Of a stretch of 64,000 bases of DNA, positions 51,156 to 60,600 are shown piece by piece (positions within the stretch are counted from its first letter, which is position 1; the number at the start of each line of letters is the position of its first letter). The stretch is taken from contig CAWBRY010000005.1 of NCBI GenBank assembly GCA_963791295.1, forward strand, positions 353,948-417,947, in the 5' to 3' direction. The notes beneath the pieces were generated by a model. It was given only the letters and a program-made list of their open reading frames with translations. It was not told the DNA's origin and did no database searches. This stretch comes from CAWBRY01 sp963791295 (GTDB taxonomy: Bacteria > Bacteroidota > Bacteroidia > Chitinophagales > Chitinophagaceae). Made by a program: the position numbers and the translations under genes.

Positions 51156-52709
51156 ATGAAGAATTTCATTGCGACAATATTTGCCGGAATATTGTTCTTG
51201 ACAGTATTTAATACTGCCGCACAAGATACTAATTGGGCTATTAAAAAGATTAACACAAGCCTGTTGCAAGACGATTTCAAGATATTCAGAACCGTCCTTG
51301 AAAATGTGCATCCAGGCTTGTATCGATACGCGCCTAAAGAGACAATTGATTCTCTGTTCGACAATTGTTTTAATCAACTAAAGCAGCCATTGACAGAAAT
51401 TGAATTTTTTAAGCTGCTCACTCCCATAATTGTATCCATCCGGGATGAGCACACTTTTATTTTACCTTCAGAAAGCTATTGGGAAAATGAAATCGGGCAA
51501 ACGGTATATTTTAACAACAGTTCAAATTCAAATTCAAAACTCTTTCCTTTGTTTATTAAGATTATTGATGGACGCATTTTTATTGATAACAATTTAAGCG
51601 AGGATACAACCCTAAAAAGAGGCGATGAAATTTTGGCTATTAATAACCGCCCGGTTTCCAAAATTCTTAGTATTCTTCTCCCAACCATACCTTCTAACGG
51701 CTTTATTGAAACCTTCAGGTATCGGCATTTAGAGCAATTTTCGTTGAATCAAACCTACAATAGATTTATAGTCCATTATTCACTTTTCATTGAAAAGCCC
51801 GACACTTTCGAATTGGATATTAAGAGTGGCATAAACCCAATTCAGCAAATAAAAGTAGCGGCACTCTCATCTAACAAAATTTTCAATTATTACTGGAGGC
51901 GATATTCTACTGTCAATGACTATAAAAAGAAAAATGAGAATCCCCTTGAATTAACCTTTTTATCAAATAAGGTTGCCTACTTGCGTCTTTCGGATTTCCA
52001 CACGAACATATGGGCAAGGTATCATTACAGTCACTCTACAGAATATAAAGTTTTCTTTGAGAATATTCGCAAAAAAGGCATCGAACACCTCATTATCGAT
52101 CTTAGAGGAAATGAAGGGGGAAACCCGGCAATTGGAATAGAATTGTTGCAATACATTTGCACCACTACCTTTCGCCCATATAATTATCATGAAGTAAAAG
52201 ACTATAAGTTTGAATCCTTAAAAAAATATTTTAGAGATTCAACTGCATTGCCAAAATATGCGGACGAGCTTTTTATTGCCATAAACCGCCACACATTTCA
52301 ATCAAACCCGCAATACACAACCGAGACTTGGTCACGACCCATGCAACCCAATCCACTTGCCTATAAAGAAAAAGTTTATGTATTGATAAACGGGTCGACC
52401 GGTTCCGCAGCATCTATACTTGCCACATTGATACGGGTCAACAGGAAGGATGCAATATTTATAGGGGAAGAATGTGGTGGTGACATGGAAGGTCCTGTCT
52501 CCGGCGGAGGCACTGACATTATTTTGCCTAATACTAAAATCAGAGTGGATATCCCTTATATAAAACGAATAATAAATTTGAATGGCTATGAAAATCAAAA
52601 AGGAAGAGGCATACGACCTGACTATCTTGTTTACCCAAATCTTGCGGATTTATCCAGAAACGAAGACACAGAGTTAAAATTTATTTTGAAATTTATAGGG
52701 CATAAATAA
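51156..52709 (+). CDS. S41 family C-terminal-processing-type peptidase
   Basis: The protein of 517 residues has a signal peptide (MKNFIATIFAGILFLTVFNT), an N-terminal helical domain, a PDZ-like region (LKRGDEILAINNRPVSKIL) and the S41 catalytic domain: IDLRGNEGGNPAIGIELLQY and LINGSTGSAASILATLI, where GSTGSAAS holds the catalytic Ser. The general-base Lys expected for CtpA-type enzymes is less certain. It stands between the sensor kinase and response regulator genes. Confidence 0.9.
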   Translation: MKNFIATIFAGILFLTVFNTAAQDTNWAIKKINTSLLQDDFKIFRTVLENVHPGLYRYAPKETIDSLFDNCFNQLKQPLTEIEFFKLLTPIIVSIRDEHTFILPSESYWENEIGQTVYFNNSSNSNSKLFPLFIKIIDGRIFIDNNLSEDTTLKRGDEILAINNRPVSKILSILLPTIPSNGFIETFRYRHLEQFSLNQTYNRFIVHYSLFIEKPDTFELDIKSGINPIQQIKVAALSSNKIFNYYWRRYSTVNDYKKKNENPLELTFLSNKVAYLRLSDFHTNIWARYHYSHSTEYKVFFENIRKKGIEHLIIDLRGNEGGNPAIGIELLQYICTTTFRPYNYHEVKDYKFESLKKYFRDSTALPKYADELFIAINRHTFQSNPQYTTETWSRPMQPNPLAYKEKVYVLINGSTGSAASILATLIRVNRKDAIFIGEECGGDMEGPVSGGGTDIILPNTKIRVDIPYIKRIINLNGYENQKGRGIRPDYLVYPNLADLSRNEDTELKFILKFIGHK

Positions 52710-53473
52710 ATCATTTAAAACTGGTGCTATTCTATAGTCAGGAGATCCGAATCCAATAAGACAATCGCACAGTTAATGAATCTACGTTCCATGCACAACT
52801 TGAGAAAAGAAAACCGGGCATAAGTCTTTTATGGAAGAATAATTAAATAGTTTTTCAAGGTGTATACACTATCAGCAGTATTAATCCCAAAATCTTATTT
52901 ATATCCGATTTTGCCTCGATTTTCACCACTTGCTCACTAGCTTCCTCAAAGGTTTTGAAACTATCCTTAATCGACGAGGTCTTGAACCATTTCGCTTAAT
53001 ATAATATAAATCAATAACTATTAGATAGCGAGCTTAGTTGCTCACCAAATTACACCTAGTAGGCCTCAAATCAGAATTGTCTCAAATCTTTCGGTATCTT
53101 ATGAAAATCTATTTTCAATGACTCTCAATAACTAATGTGCGTTTTATATTCCCGGTTGGCCAACCATATTGAATAGTGGCTAAATGTGGTAGCCACTCCT
53201 TGGACTAGTCATTCTTGTTATGGTTCCCGATTCGAAAATGGTGGTTATAAAGTTAAATAAACTCTTGTAAACCCAATCCCCTAAATCAAGCCGTCGGTCG
53301 AGAAATTTATCTGATAGTTATATGGGAGTGTTATGAACCAATAAGTTGAAGGAAAAAACGGCAAGTTATTTTTTTAAAAAGCTTTGGAAGATTTCTAAAA
53401 TCGCTACATTACTCCTCCCAGTATCGCATTTACTATCTAAAGCCATTTTATCTTCTCACCAATCTTTCAAAGA
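52710..53473. other. Gene-free interval holding a dispersed repeat
   Basis: The last 430 bases carry the dispersed repeat described separately; the left part has no recognisable gene. Confidence 0.6.
53039..53452. repeat. Dispersed intergenic repeat, copy 2 (full length)
   Basis: About 410 bases match 56,213-56,622 at most positions, from CACCTAGTAGGC through TTCTAAAATCGCTACATTAC to ACTATCTAAAGCC. No open frame spans it. The left edge carries TGCTCACCA, the same 9-mer that recurs beside the integrase remnant. Its right edge ends about 20 bases before the response regulator start. Confidence 0.85.
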
Positions 53474-53860
53474 ATGGCTAGGATACTGATAGTAGATGAC
53501 TCTGAGGAATTATTAGAAATTTGCACTCATATTTTGAAATTTGAAGGATATGAAGTCGAAACAGCTTCTTCAAAAAACTCTTTGTTAAGCCACCTAGCAG
53601 ATCCACCGGACATAATTTTGTTGGACGTAAAATTGAATGGGGATGATGGAAGAGAGTTATGCAGAAATATAAAAGAAACTGAGCCTGGTAGGCATATTCC
53701 TATTATTTTGATATCCGCCAGCCCAGAACTATTAAAAGACTATGAAGAGTGTAAAGCGGTCGCCATAATAGAAAAACCGTTTGGTATTGAGACCGTGAGG
53801 GAAACAATACAAGCCGTGTTAGGATCCTCCAAACCTAGCAGTAAATCTACTTTTTTCTAG
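53474..53860 (+). CDS. Single-domain response regulator (CheY-like)
   Basis: The 128-residue protein has the receiver fold: acidic pocket in LIVDDSEELLEI, phospho-acceptor Asp in DIILLDVKLNGDDG, the Ser/Thr switch in IILISASPE and the Lys in IIEKPFG. No output domain is present. The large sensor kinases nearby have no receiver of their own, so this could be their partner, but the repeat element between them breaks any operon. Confidence 0.92.
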   Translation: MARILIVDDSEELLEICTHILKFEGYEVETASSKNSLLSHLADPPDIILLDVKLNGDDGRELCRNIKETEPGRHIPIILISASPELLKDYEECKAVAIIEKPFGIETVRETIQAVLGSSKPSSKSTFF

Positions 53861-54522
53861 CTTTTGGTTTTTTTCCTGTTTCTTTACTGGCGTCACAGCG
53901 GAGTGAGGGAAACTTTTATAATCTCCTCAAATGTTCGCTCATTGGTTACGCTTCCGTTCGATAAACACTTTACGGCGATCAGCTTGAAACTGAGCAAATA
54001 ATTCGATTCCGCACACGTGGAATCTATGATCAGTTTTTTCAAGCATTCAGGCGCCTTTTATTCTTGAACCATCTAACTTAAAAAAGTATAAATCAAATAG
54101 ATATTAAATACCAAGCCTAGACACTCGCTAGATTACTCATCTAATGGGGTTGAAATCTCGCCTATCTAAGAGAACAAATTCTGGTTAATATATACAGAAA
54201 TTCTAGACATTGTCTTGGCTGAACCTGACATTTTTTCAAATCTTGCTGACGTCATGGGAACTTGACTTTCAAAAACTCACGGTAATTACAGCGCCGCCTT
54301 TTTTCTCATATGGACGCGCCTTGTCTCCAAAATTACACTATGTATACATTGTGTAGAGATCTTCAGCCGCATTAGTACATCGGACGTCCTTAGCTTTGCA
54401 AAGGGTGCACAAAATGAAAAAAAGGCACTATTTCCCCCGACCCGGCACAATACCTCCATTTAAGCACTATTACCTGCCCTTTCACATAAATGTTCGATAC
54501 TTTAGATTTAAGACAAAACTAT
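53861..54522. other. Gene-free interval holding a dispersed repeat copy
   Basis: No gene is seen. The stretch 54,070-54,375 is a diverged repeat copy. Confidence 0.55.
54070..54375. repeat. Dispersed intergenic repeat, copy 3 (diverged)
   Basis: It lines up in order with 46,985-47,290: CTTGAACC, TATAAAT, CCTATCTAAG, TCAAATCTTGC/TAAATCTTGC and CTTGTCTCCAAAATTACAC. It lies 150 bases upstream of the GH140 gene. Confidence 0.55.
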
Positions 54523-55888
54523 ATGGGAGCAAAAAATACAATCAGAATTATTTTAGTAGTCGTAGTACAATTATTGTTACAGACAGTGTCTGCTCAATTT
54601 TCCATTAGCGGTAATCATCGTTATTTGCTAAAAGATGGCAAATATTTTTTTTGGCTCGGCGATACGGCATGGGAATTATTTCATCGTCTCAACCGTGAAG
54701 AAGCTGATCAATATCTAAGACGAAGATCCGAACAGGGGTTTACCGTAATACAAGCTGTAGTGCTTGCCGAAATTGATGGTTTGCATACGCCTAATCCATA
54801 TGGTAATACGCCTTTAATAAATGATGATCCTGCAAAACCCAATGAAGCCTATTTTCAGCACGTTGATTATATTATCGATAAAGCCGCTTCATATAATCTA
54901 AACATTGGACTTATTGCCAACATGGGGAGACAAGGTTTTCAAAAGTAACTGGGGAACGGGTCCGGAAATATTTGATACAACCAATGCAGGAGAATATGGT
55001 AAATGGATCGGCAATCGCTATAAAGACAAAAAAAATATTATTTGGATATTGGGGGGCGATCGTAATCCTCGAAATGATAGTGATGTTGGAATTTGGCGTT
55101 CAATGGCAGCAGGCATAATGGAAGCAACAAATAAAAGGGCTGCTATCAGTTTTCATCCGCAACTGACTGAATTGGGATCGGCTACATGGTTTCATAAAGA
55201 CGATTGGTTAAGCTTTAATATGCTTCAAAACGGGCATTGCAGAGACAATAATGTATATGACAAAATTCAGGCCGTATACAATATGCAGCCAAAAAAACCT
55301 GTGATGGATGCTGAACCGATTTATGAAGATATTCCGGTTTGTTTTAATGTAAAAGATCTGGGCACAAGTAGCGCTTATGACGTAAGAAAATTTGCTTACC
55401 TCGATTTATTTGCCGGCGCATGCGGACATACCTATGGTTGCCATGATATCTGGCAATTTTATTCCCCTAACCGGGAGGGTGTATTCGGCCCGCATGTTTA
55501 TTGGCAACAAGCAATGGAATTGCCTGGCGCCAATCAAATGAAATTTGTAAGAAACCTAATTGAATCACATTCGCCGCTTGATCGCGTTCCTGATCAATCA
55601 TTAATAAAGGAAAATAATTATAGCGCGGCAGAACGCATCCAGGCAACGAGAGGCAATGATTATTTATATGTTTATACCGCTGCTGGAAAACCTTTTACTG
55701 TTGTGCTTGAAAAAATAAAAGGAGATAGGTTGCAGGCGTACTGGTTTAATCCCCGTAATGGTAAAACAACCAAAGCAGAAATAATAGAGAATAAAGGAAC
55801 AAAGAATTTTATCCCGCCTTCATCAGGTTATGGCATGGATTGGGTGTTGGTAATAGATGATGCAGCTAAAGAATATCCAAAATTGTGA
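54523..55888 (+). CDS. GH140-type (DUF4038) glycoside hydrolase, frameshifted
   Basis: The ATG at 54523 gives a signal peptide (IRIILVVVVQLLLQTVSAQ). The body is a DUF4038 TIM barrel: LKDGKYFFWLGDTAWELFHR at the start, GLIANMGRQ before the break near 54,945, then WGTGPEIFDTTNAGEYGKWI, NIIWILGGDRNPRN and FNMLQNGHCRDNNVYDKI. A C-terminal beta domain (collagen-binding-like) ends in DWVLVIDDA. GH140 enzymes release apiose from pectin side chains, so a plant cell wall substrate is possible. The active acids are likely in GGDRN and MDAEPIYE. Confidence 0.88.
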
Positions 55889-56212
55889 TTTTTGAAGCGG
55901 TCGCATTTTTTATTTGGAGAACTGAAAAAATTAGGCCTTGGGGACAAAGTGATCTAATATTCAAGGAAACGCTTAAAGTAAAGGATGGGTCTTTTATCTG
56001 CGACGATCACCACTATTTTTTTTCAGCCTATAGCAGCCTCAATTTTTCGATAGATGGTGTCCATGTCAAAAGGTTTTTAGCTTTTCTTGTGACCTTTTCC
56101 GCTTTTTGTTCCAGTAAAATATTTATCAAGCTTAATCCAAAAGGTTAGATAGTTCCTCGAATGACCAAAGATATTCCTGAAAATCTATTGGCAAAACATT
56201 TATGTTGGATTC
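55889..56212. other. Gene-free interval
   Basis: I see no convincing gene on either strand. An 87-codon open frame starting at a GTG has no recognisable features. Confidence 0.45.
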
Positions 56213-56622
56213 GAGCCAAATTAATCACCTAGTAGGCGTCGAACCAGAATTGTCTCAAATCTTGCGAATATCTTATGAAAATCTATTTTGAATAACTCAC
56301 AATAACTAATGTGCTAGCGTTTTATATTCTCGGTTGGCCAAGCATATTGAATAGTAGCTAAAAGTGGTATCCACGCCTTGGACTAGTCAACGTAATTATG
56401 GCTCTGGATTCGGAAATGGCGATTATATAGTTAACAAACTCTTTTAAACCTAATCCCAAACCAAGCCATAGGTCGATAAATTTATCTACTGGTTATATCG
56501 GAGTGTTATAAACCGATATGTTGAATGAAAAAACGGTAAAGTTATTTTTTTAAAAAGTTTTGGGAGATTTCTAAAATCGCTACATTACTCCTCCCCAGTA
56601 TCGCGTTTACTATCTAAAGCCC
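56213..56622. repeat. Dispersed intergenic repeat, copy 4 (full length)
   Basis: It matches 53,045-53,452 over about 410 bases. In its right half ATATCGG and CCGATAT form a short hairpin. The right end touches the truncated integrase, so the element may have broken that gene. Confidence 0.85.
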
Positions 56623-56637
56623 GGCTCATGAACTCCT

Positions 56638-57114
56638 TCAATGGATACAGCAACTCCTTATAGATTTTGACGCACCAGGTAGCGAAGGTGGCGCAGGCTT
56701 ACCTTGTGTTTTGGATATTGGCGGGCGACGATCCCTCCCCCTGTTTTTTTCCATTCGCTGAATTAACCCTTCAAAACATCCGTAAACCGAATACATCTGT
56801 GGCGTAGATTCCTCCAGCGCAGTGGCGACAACTTCATGAAGAGAAATTTCAGGAGAACTTTGTCGAAGAATGTAAAAAGCTCCCAAGATCTTGTTTTTCA
56901 TCATTTCAATGCTTTTGTGCAGATGCGCCGATAAGGTAGCATCCTTTTTAACCGTTGAGCGGTGAGGTTGCCAGGCGTTAAAAGGAACGCTTATCTCCAG
57001 GCTTCGCTCGACCCTGTCGGTTTGGTAGGCGATGCGTAAATAGATTTGGGCCATCAAGTGACGGCAGGTCCTGCGCTTGGCATAGACCTGGAAGTGAGGA
57101 GTAATTATATCCAT
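56638..57114 (-). pseudogene. Tyrosine recombinase (integrase), N-terminal remnant
   Basis: The N-terminal 110 residues look like the arm DNA-binding domain of Bacteroidota integrases (IYLRIAYQTDRVERSLEISV, PFNAWQPHRSTVKK, and the helix SAHLHKSIEMMKNKILGAFY), followed by the start of the SAM-like core-binding domain (YSVYGCFEGLIQRMEKNRG). After that the frame is broken, with KHKVSLRHLRYLVRQNL readable in another frame. The catalytic domain with the R-H-R-Y residues is missing. The gene is truncated where the repeat element begins. Confidence 0.65.
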
Positions 57115-57141
57115 GATAAAATAGTTTACAAAAATCGCTTA

Positions 57142-57200
57142 ACTGCCGGTCACCGTAGTGCGCAAAAAAGCGCATTCAGTGGTAAATTTTTACCGGCAGT
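57142..57200. repeat. Nested inverted repeats upstream of integrase remnant
   Basis: ACTGCCGGT at 57142 pairs with ACCGGCAGT at 57192. Inside, TGCGC-AAAAAA-GCGCA forms a small hairpin, and GGTAAATTTTTACC is a palindrome. This could be part of an attachment site or a regulator site. Confidence 0.55.
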
Positions 57201-57234
57201 GAGTGTGGTTTTTGTCAGGGCAGGGGAACCAGCC

Positions 57235-57439
57235 TGCTCACCAGATGCCTGGTGAGCAAACTGGTAGATGGACGCGATTTGGTGAGCATGCGATTTCTGA
57301 GATGCGCGCCCAGTAACAGTTTTGGGCGATTTTGCTCCGAAGGTTGCGGAGAGAGAGGTTATTGAACTTCTCTCCACAACACCATGATAAACAAAATATT
57401 ATAGTACTAATAAATCGATGCTCACCAGCCTGCTCACCA
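57235..57439. repeat. Five TGCTCACCA motifs upstream of the integrase (possible arm sites)
   Basis: The 9-mer TGCTCACCA occurs at 57235, 57419 and 57431, and as TGGTGAGCA at 57250 and 57280. The first two form a perfect 10-bp hairpin with loop ATGC. Repeated short sites in both orientations next to an integrase gene are typical of arm-type binding sites in an attachment region. Confidence 0.6.
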
Positions 57440-57695
57440 ATCAAAAAGGTTCCCGAACCCCCGGAGATAATTGTTGAAAATAGTGGCCTTTTCTCCATCG
57501 TCCATTTGCCAAAATCTTCTTCTCTCCCATCTAAAATCAGACTTACCTGATCAAATATAATAAAGACCTTTGATTATTTATAGCCTGATTTGATTTTTAT
57601 CCACCGAATTTTTTTATTTGCGTATCCTGTAGCTAAAGATATGAATGCCTTTTAATGATCAATCAGAAAAAGTAGGTCGCGAATATATTGCTTGA

Positions 57696-58262
57696 TGGAT
57701 GAGGTCTATAGGCTTAGTAAGATTGTATTACTTTATAAAGAGACCGGCCTACGATTTGAATATTCTATGGTTGAAGGTTATTTCGGAGACGATGCAGAAT
57801 AAAGTTGCAGAACATGTTTATAATTACTTTCAATCAGGAACAACTGGGTGTCGATGATGTCGATTTCAATGAAAATGTAATTATTACTGTAAATGGAAAA
57901 ATTCCCCTTAGTGATCTAAAAAAGATACCGAGGGCATCATGCAAGTTTACTTCTTCAATGAGATTTAGCCTTAACTACTACCTACGAAAAATTAATATTT
58001 ATATTTGAAAGACTCAAGTCAATGGCATTTTATACCAAAATAACATTTGTACCCAGAGATGATGGTGTACCTGCTGTATCATTTGATTTATCAATTATGG
58101 TATAGGTAAAAGTGGAAATATTTTTGATAGCATTAAAGACGATACGGTTTTTTGAACTTTGAGAGTAATTCTTCTCACGCATATCACGATTCTGTAACAG
58201 TTCTCTAGATACTGAAGAGCTTGAAAAATTTAATAAAGAGTTCTTCAAAGGACATGAGTGTG
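57696..58262 (+). pseudogene. Remnants of unknown genes
   Basis: Short coding-like pieces appear in different frames: MDEVYRLSKIVLLYKETGLR with FEYSMVEGYFGDDAE, QEQLGVDDVDFNENVIITVN, MAFYTKITFVPRDDGVPAVS and DTEELEKFNKEFFKGHECES. The composition suggests decayed or frameshifted small genes of a mobile element. I recognise none. Confidence 0.35.
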
Positions 58263-58411
58263 AATCTAAAGAGGATTAAAGCCTCAATTCGGCTAAAGAA
58301 AATACCGTATAACTGGGTAGTAGTAGAAGTGTATGAATGGGAGAGTGGGCTAGGCTGATCTACCTTTATTTAATTTATCTTAGTTTAGCGGCTTTCAAGC
58401 AGTTACTTTCA

Positions 58412-58515
58412 TCAATTTTCAATTGCTCCATCATTTCCAAAGCTAGAGTAGGCGTCCCTTGCAATAATCAAATGATCTAACAATGAAATATCCATCAGTT
58501 TCGCGCTTATTTTTT
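58412..58515 (-). pseudogene. RadC C-terminal remnant
   Basis: KISAKLMDISLLDHLIIARD followed by AYSSFGNDGAIEN matches the last part of RadC (JAB-fold) proteins, where LLDHIIIG is the hallmark. The metal-binding HxH part upstream is absent. RadC genes are frequent cargo of Bacteroidota integrative elements, in line with the integrase remnant nearby. Confidence 0.55.
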
Positions 58516-58653
58516 TATTTTTAATGTAAGTTCGATATCAAATCGATCTTCTATATTTTTTTAGATCGGAGGTAAATTGATAACTTTTTTTATTAAAGTT
58601 AGAAACTTACTAAACGAGTTAACTTTGAAATCCATTATTTTTCTATCCTTTTA

Positions 58654-59597
58654 ATGTACGACCTCATCGGCGATATACACGGCTACTATCGAAATTGGAC
58701 AAATTCCTGGCAAAGATGGGTTACAGGGAACAAAGAGGTTATTGGCAGCACCCTGAACGCAAAGCCATTTTGGGGGGACTATATCTGACAGGGGGAAACT
58801 GGAAATTAAAAAAATACTTCGCCCCCTGGTGAGAAATATGGTAAGATGCTGATGCTGAATTGCTCTTATGGGAAACCATGAGTACAACACTTTGGCCTAT
58901 GCCCGGGAATCGCCGGATGGATCCTTTCTAAGGTCCCATGATGAAAAACATAATAAACAGCACAAGGCGACTTTAGAACAATTTGCTAATGACCAGGAAG
59001 AATGGGAGTCATATCTCGAATGGTTTTATGAACTACCTCTTTTTCTGGATTTGCCTGAGCTACGGGTTGTGCATGCCTGCTGGAATGATGATCATATAAA
59101 ATGGCTGCAAGAAAATAATTATTATACCCTTACCGGTGATTTGCTCGTTGCCTTCATCGAAAAGATTCTCCATGAATTCAAAGTGATTGAAGAAACTTTA
59201 AAAAGGAGCGGAAATAAATATTCCCAAGGAGTATGAATGGGCTGATAAGGGCGGTCCGGTGAGGACCTCCAACAGGATCAAATGGTGGTCCATCCCAATA
59301 AATCCTGCCTTGGGAAGTTCTTTTCGATTGCCCGGAGGAAATGGTAAGGAAAGGTATTGGAGGATCTGAAAGTAATGTTTATCCAGAGGACGCCCCCCGG
59401 TTTTCTTGGGGCATTATCGCTGGAGGATAAATCCCCCGTGATACAAGCGTCCAATGTGATTTGCTTGGATTACAGCGTTGCCAACAAAGGGGCACTGGTA
59501 GTTACAGGTGGAATGGCAAGAGCGTATTGATAACAAACATTTTGTGACTGTGAACTGGATGGTTTCCGAATTCACCTTGAAATATTTCCCTTTCTAA
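58654..59597 (+). CDS. Calcineurin-like phosphoesterase (PrpE/ApaH-like), frameshifted
   Basis: The start MYDLIGDIHGYYRN holds metal-binding D and H, followed by GDYI, GNHEYNTLAYA, and the late VVHACWNDDHIKWLQ, plus the end motifs FLGHYRW, ASNVICLDYSVANKG and YRWNGKSVLDNKHF. About four frame breaks lie in the first 200 and last 350 bases. Joined it is about 310 residues. The family removes phosphates from proteins or nucleotides, using two metals in the cytoplasm. It lies upstream of the HIRAN and ADP-ribosylglycohydrolase genes in the same direction. Confidence 0.82.
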
Positions 59598-59789
59598 TGA
59601 GTTTTCCTCTTCGATTTTCGTATTTTAAGAAGAGGCATTCTTATCCTTCCTGCCTTAGAATCCCAATATTTTTTTCTTACGTGGCTATCCGAAGCAGAAG
59701 TTCTTCGTCAGAATGTGTGGGAAAGCCGAGATGTACTTAATGGCTCATTGGACGTATAAATTAATTTTCAACAACAAAATGATCTAAAA

Positions 59790-60199
59790 ATGATCAGGAA
59801 AGATTTTCTTAAAAGACTGCTCGCATTTACTGGTTTGCAATTGTGCTAAATAGAAATCAAACCCGCAAAAAAGTTAGAGCATTGTGGTTGCTTCAATTTC
59901 ATGTCAGGGGACTTCAGTATTACGAAGGTCCTAATCTTGTCTACCTAATGAATGGTGGGGATAGGCTGACACTGGTACGGAGCCAAAAAATCCATTGACG
60001 CTTATGCAATAGCTATATATTACCAAATCAGAAGATCGGGTTTGTACCCATGGAGAAAAATGAGGTGATCAGCCGGATACTCGATGGCGATCATAATATG
60101 ATTAACGCCGAGATAATTAAAGTTGATCTGAACGCCGGAGCTTGGGATGCTGTTTTTGCGGGGATTTATCTCGATAAAGAGCTCTCAATAGCTGCATAG
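59790..60199 (+). CDS. HIRAN domain protein (frameshifted)
   Basis: The ATG at 59790 begins MIRKDFLKRLLAFTGLQL. Joined across three frame breaks it reads LQFHVRGLQYYEGPNLVYLM-like, then FDAYAIAIYYQNQKIGFVP-like, then MEKNEVISRILDGDHNMINA and a C-terminus AVFAGIYLDKELSIAA. These are the HIRAN landmarks: the RG-QYY strand, the DPYAI-like strand and GFVP-NEVI. HIRAN domains bind DNA ends or act beside repair enzymes. It ends 25 bases before the ADP-ribosylglycohydrolase start, so the pair is probably an operon. Confidence 0.75.
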
Positions 60200-60224
60200 G
60201 ATTGTTACAAAATTAAAAATTGAA

Positions 60225-60597
60225 ATGGCTCAAAGAAACATTTATCGGGATGTATTATTCGGCGTCGCAATTGGAGATGCGTTGGGAGTTCCTGTTGAGT
60301 TTAAAGACAGGGAATCTATCGCAAGGATCCCGTCATTGATATGAGGGGGTTCGGAACCTATAACCTGCCTGCGGGTACCTGGTCGGATGACAGTGCATTA
60401 ACTTTTTGTCTGGCCGAAGCATTGACGGAGAAATTCGATTTGGACCTCATTGCCGGGAAATTCATTAAATGGCTCAAGAAAATTACTGGACACCGCATGG
60501 AGTCTGTCTTTGATGTGGGAATCACAATATGTATTCGTTAGGTTGCGTATTGCTGCACTTGGCGCTGAAGCACTTGAAGTCGCCCTTGGCGGCTGCG
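60225..60597 (+). CDS. ADP-ribosylglycohydrolase, N-terminal part (cut by the chimeric join)
   Basis: The protein starts MAQRNIYRDVLFGVAIGDAL and has the metal-site pattern GDALGVPVEF and GTWSDDSALTFCLAEAL. These Asp residues bind magnesium in the family, which removes ADP-ribose from proteins or releases it from nucleotides. Frame errors lie near 60,335 and 60,530. The sequence ends near 60,597 with AALGAEALEVALGGCDTT, where homologues continue with NGNGSLMR; from there the DNA is actinobacterial. Confidence 0.8.
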
Positions 60598-60600
60598 ATA
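60585..60600. other. Join of Bacteroidota and actinobacterial DNA
   Basis: Base composition changes sharply here. On the left is an ADP-ribosylglycohydrolase in mid-domain; on the right a minus-strand Rieske gene in mid-domain. The bases GGCGGCTGCGATA fit both reading frames, so a short overlap could have caused a false join. Confidence 0.85.

Noticed and set aside
55885..56148. An 87-codon open frame after the GH140 gene
   Set aside because: It begins with GTG, overlaps the GH140 stop and shows no domain, and its composition is not gene-like.
57238..57498. Overlapping open frames upstream of the integrase remnant
   Set aside because: They run through hairpins and repeated TGCTCACCA motifs and have no recognisable protein features.
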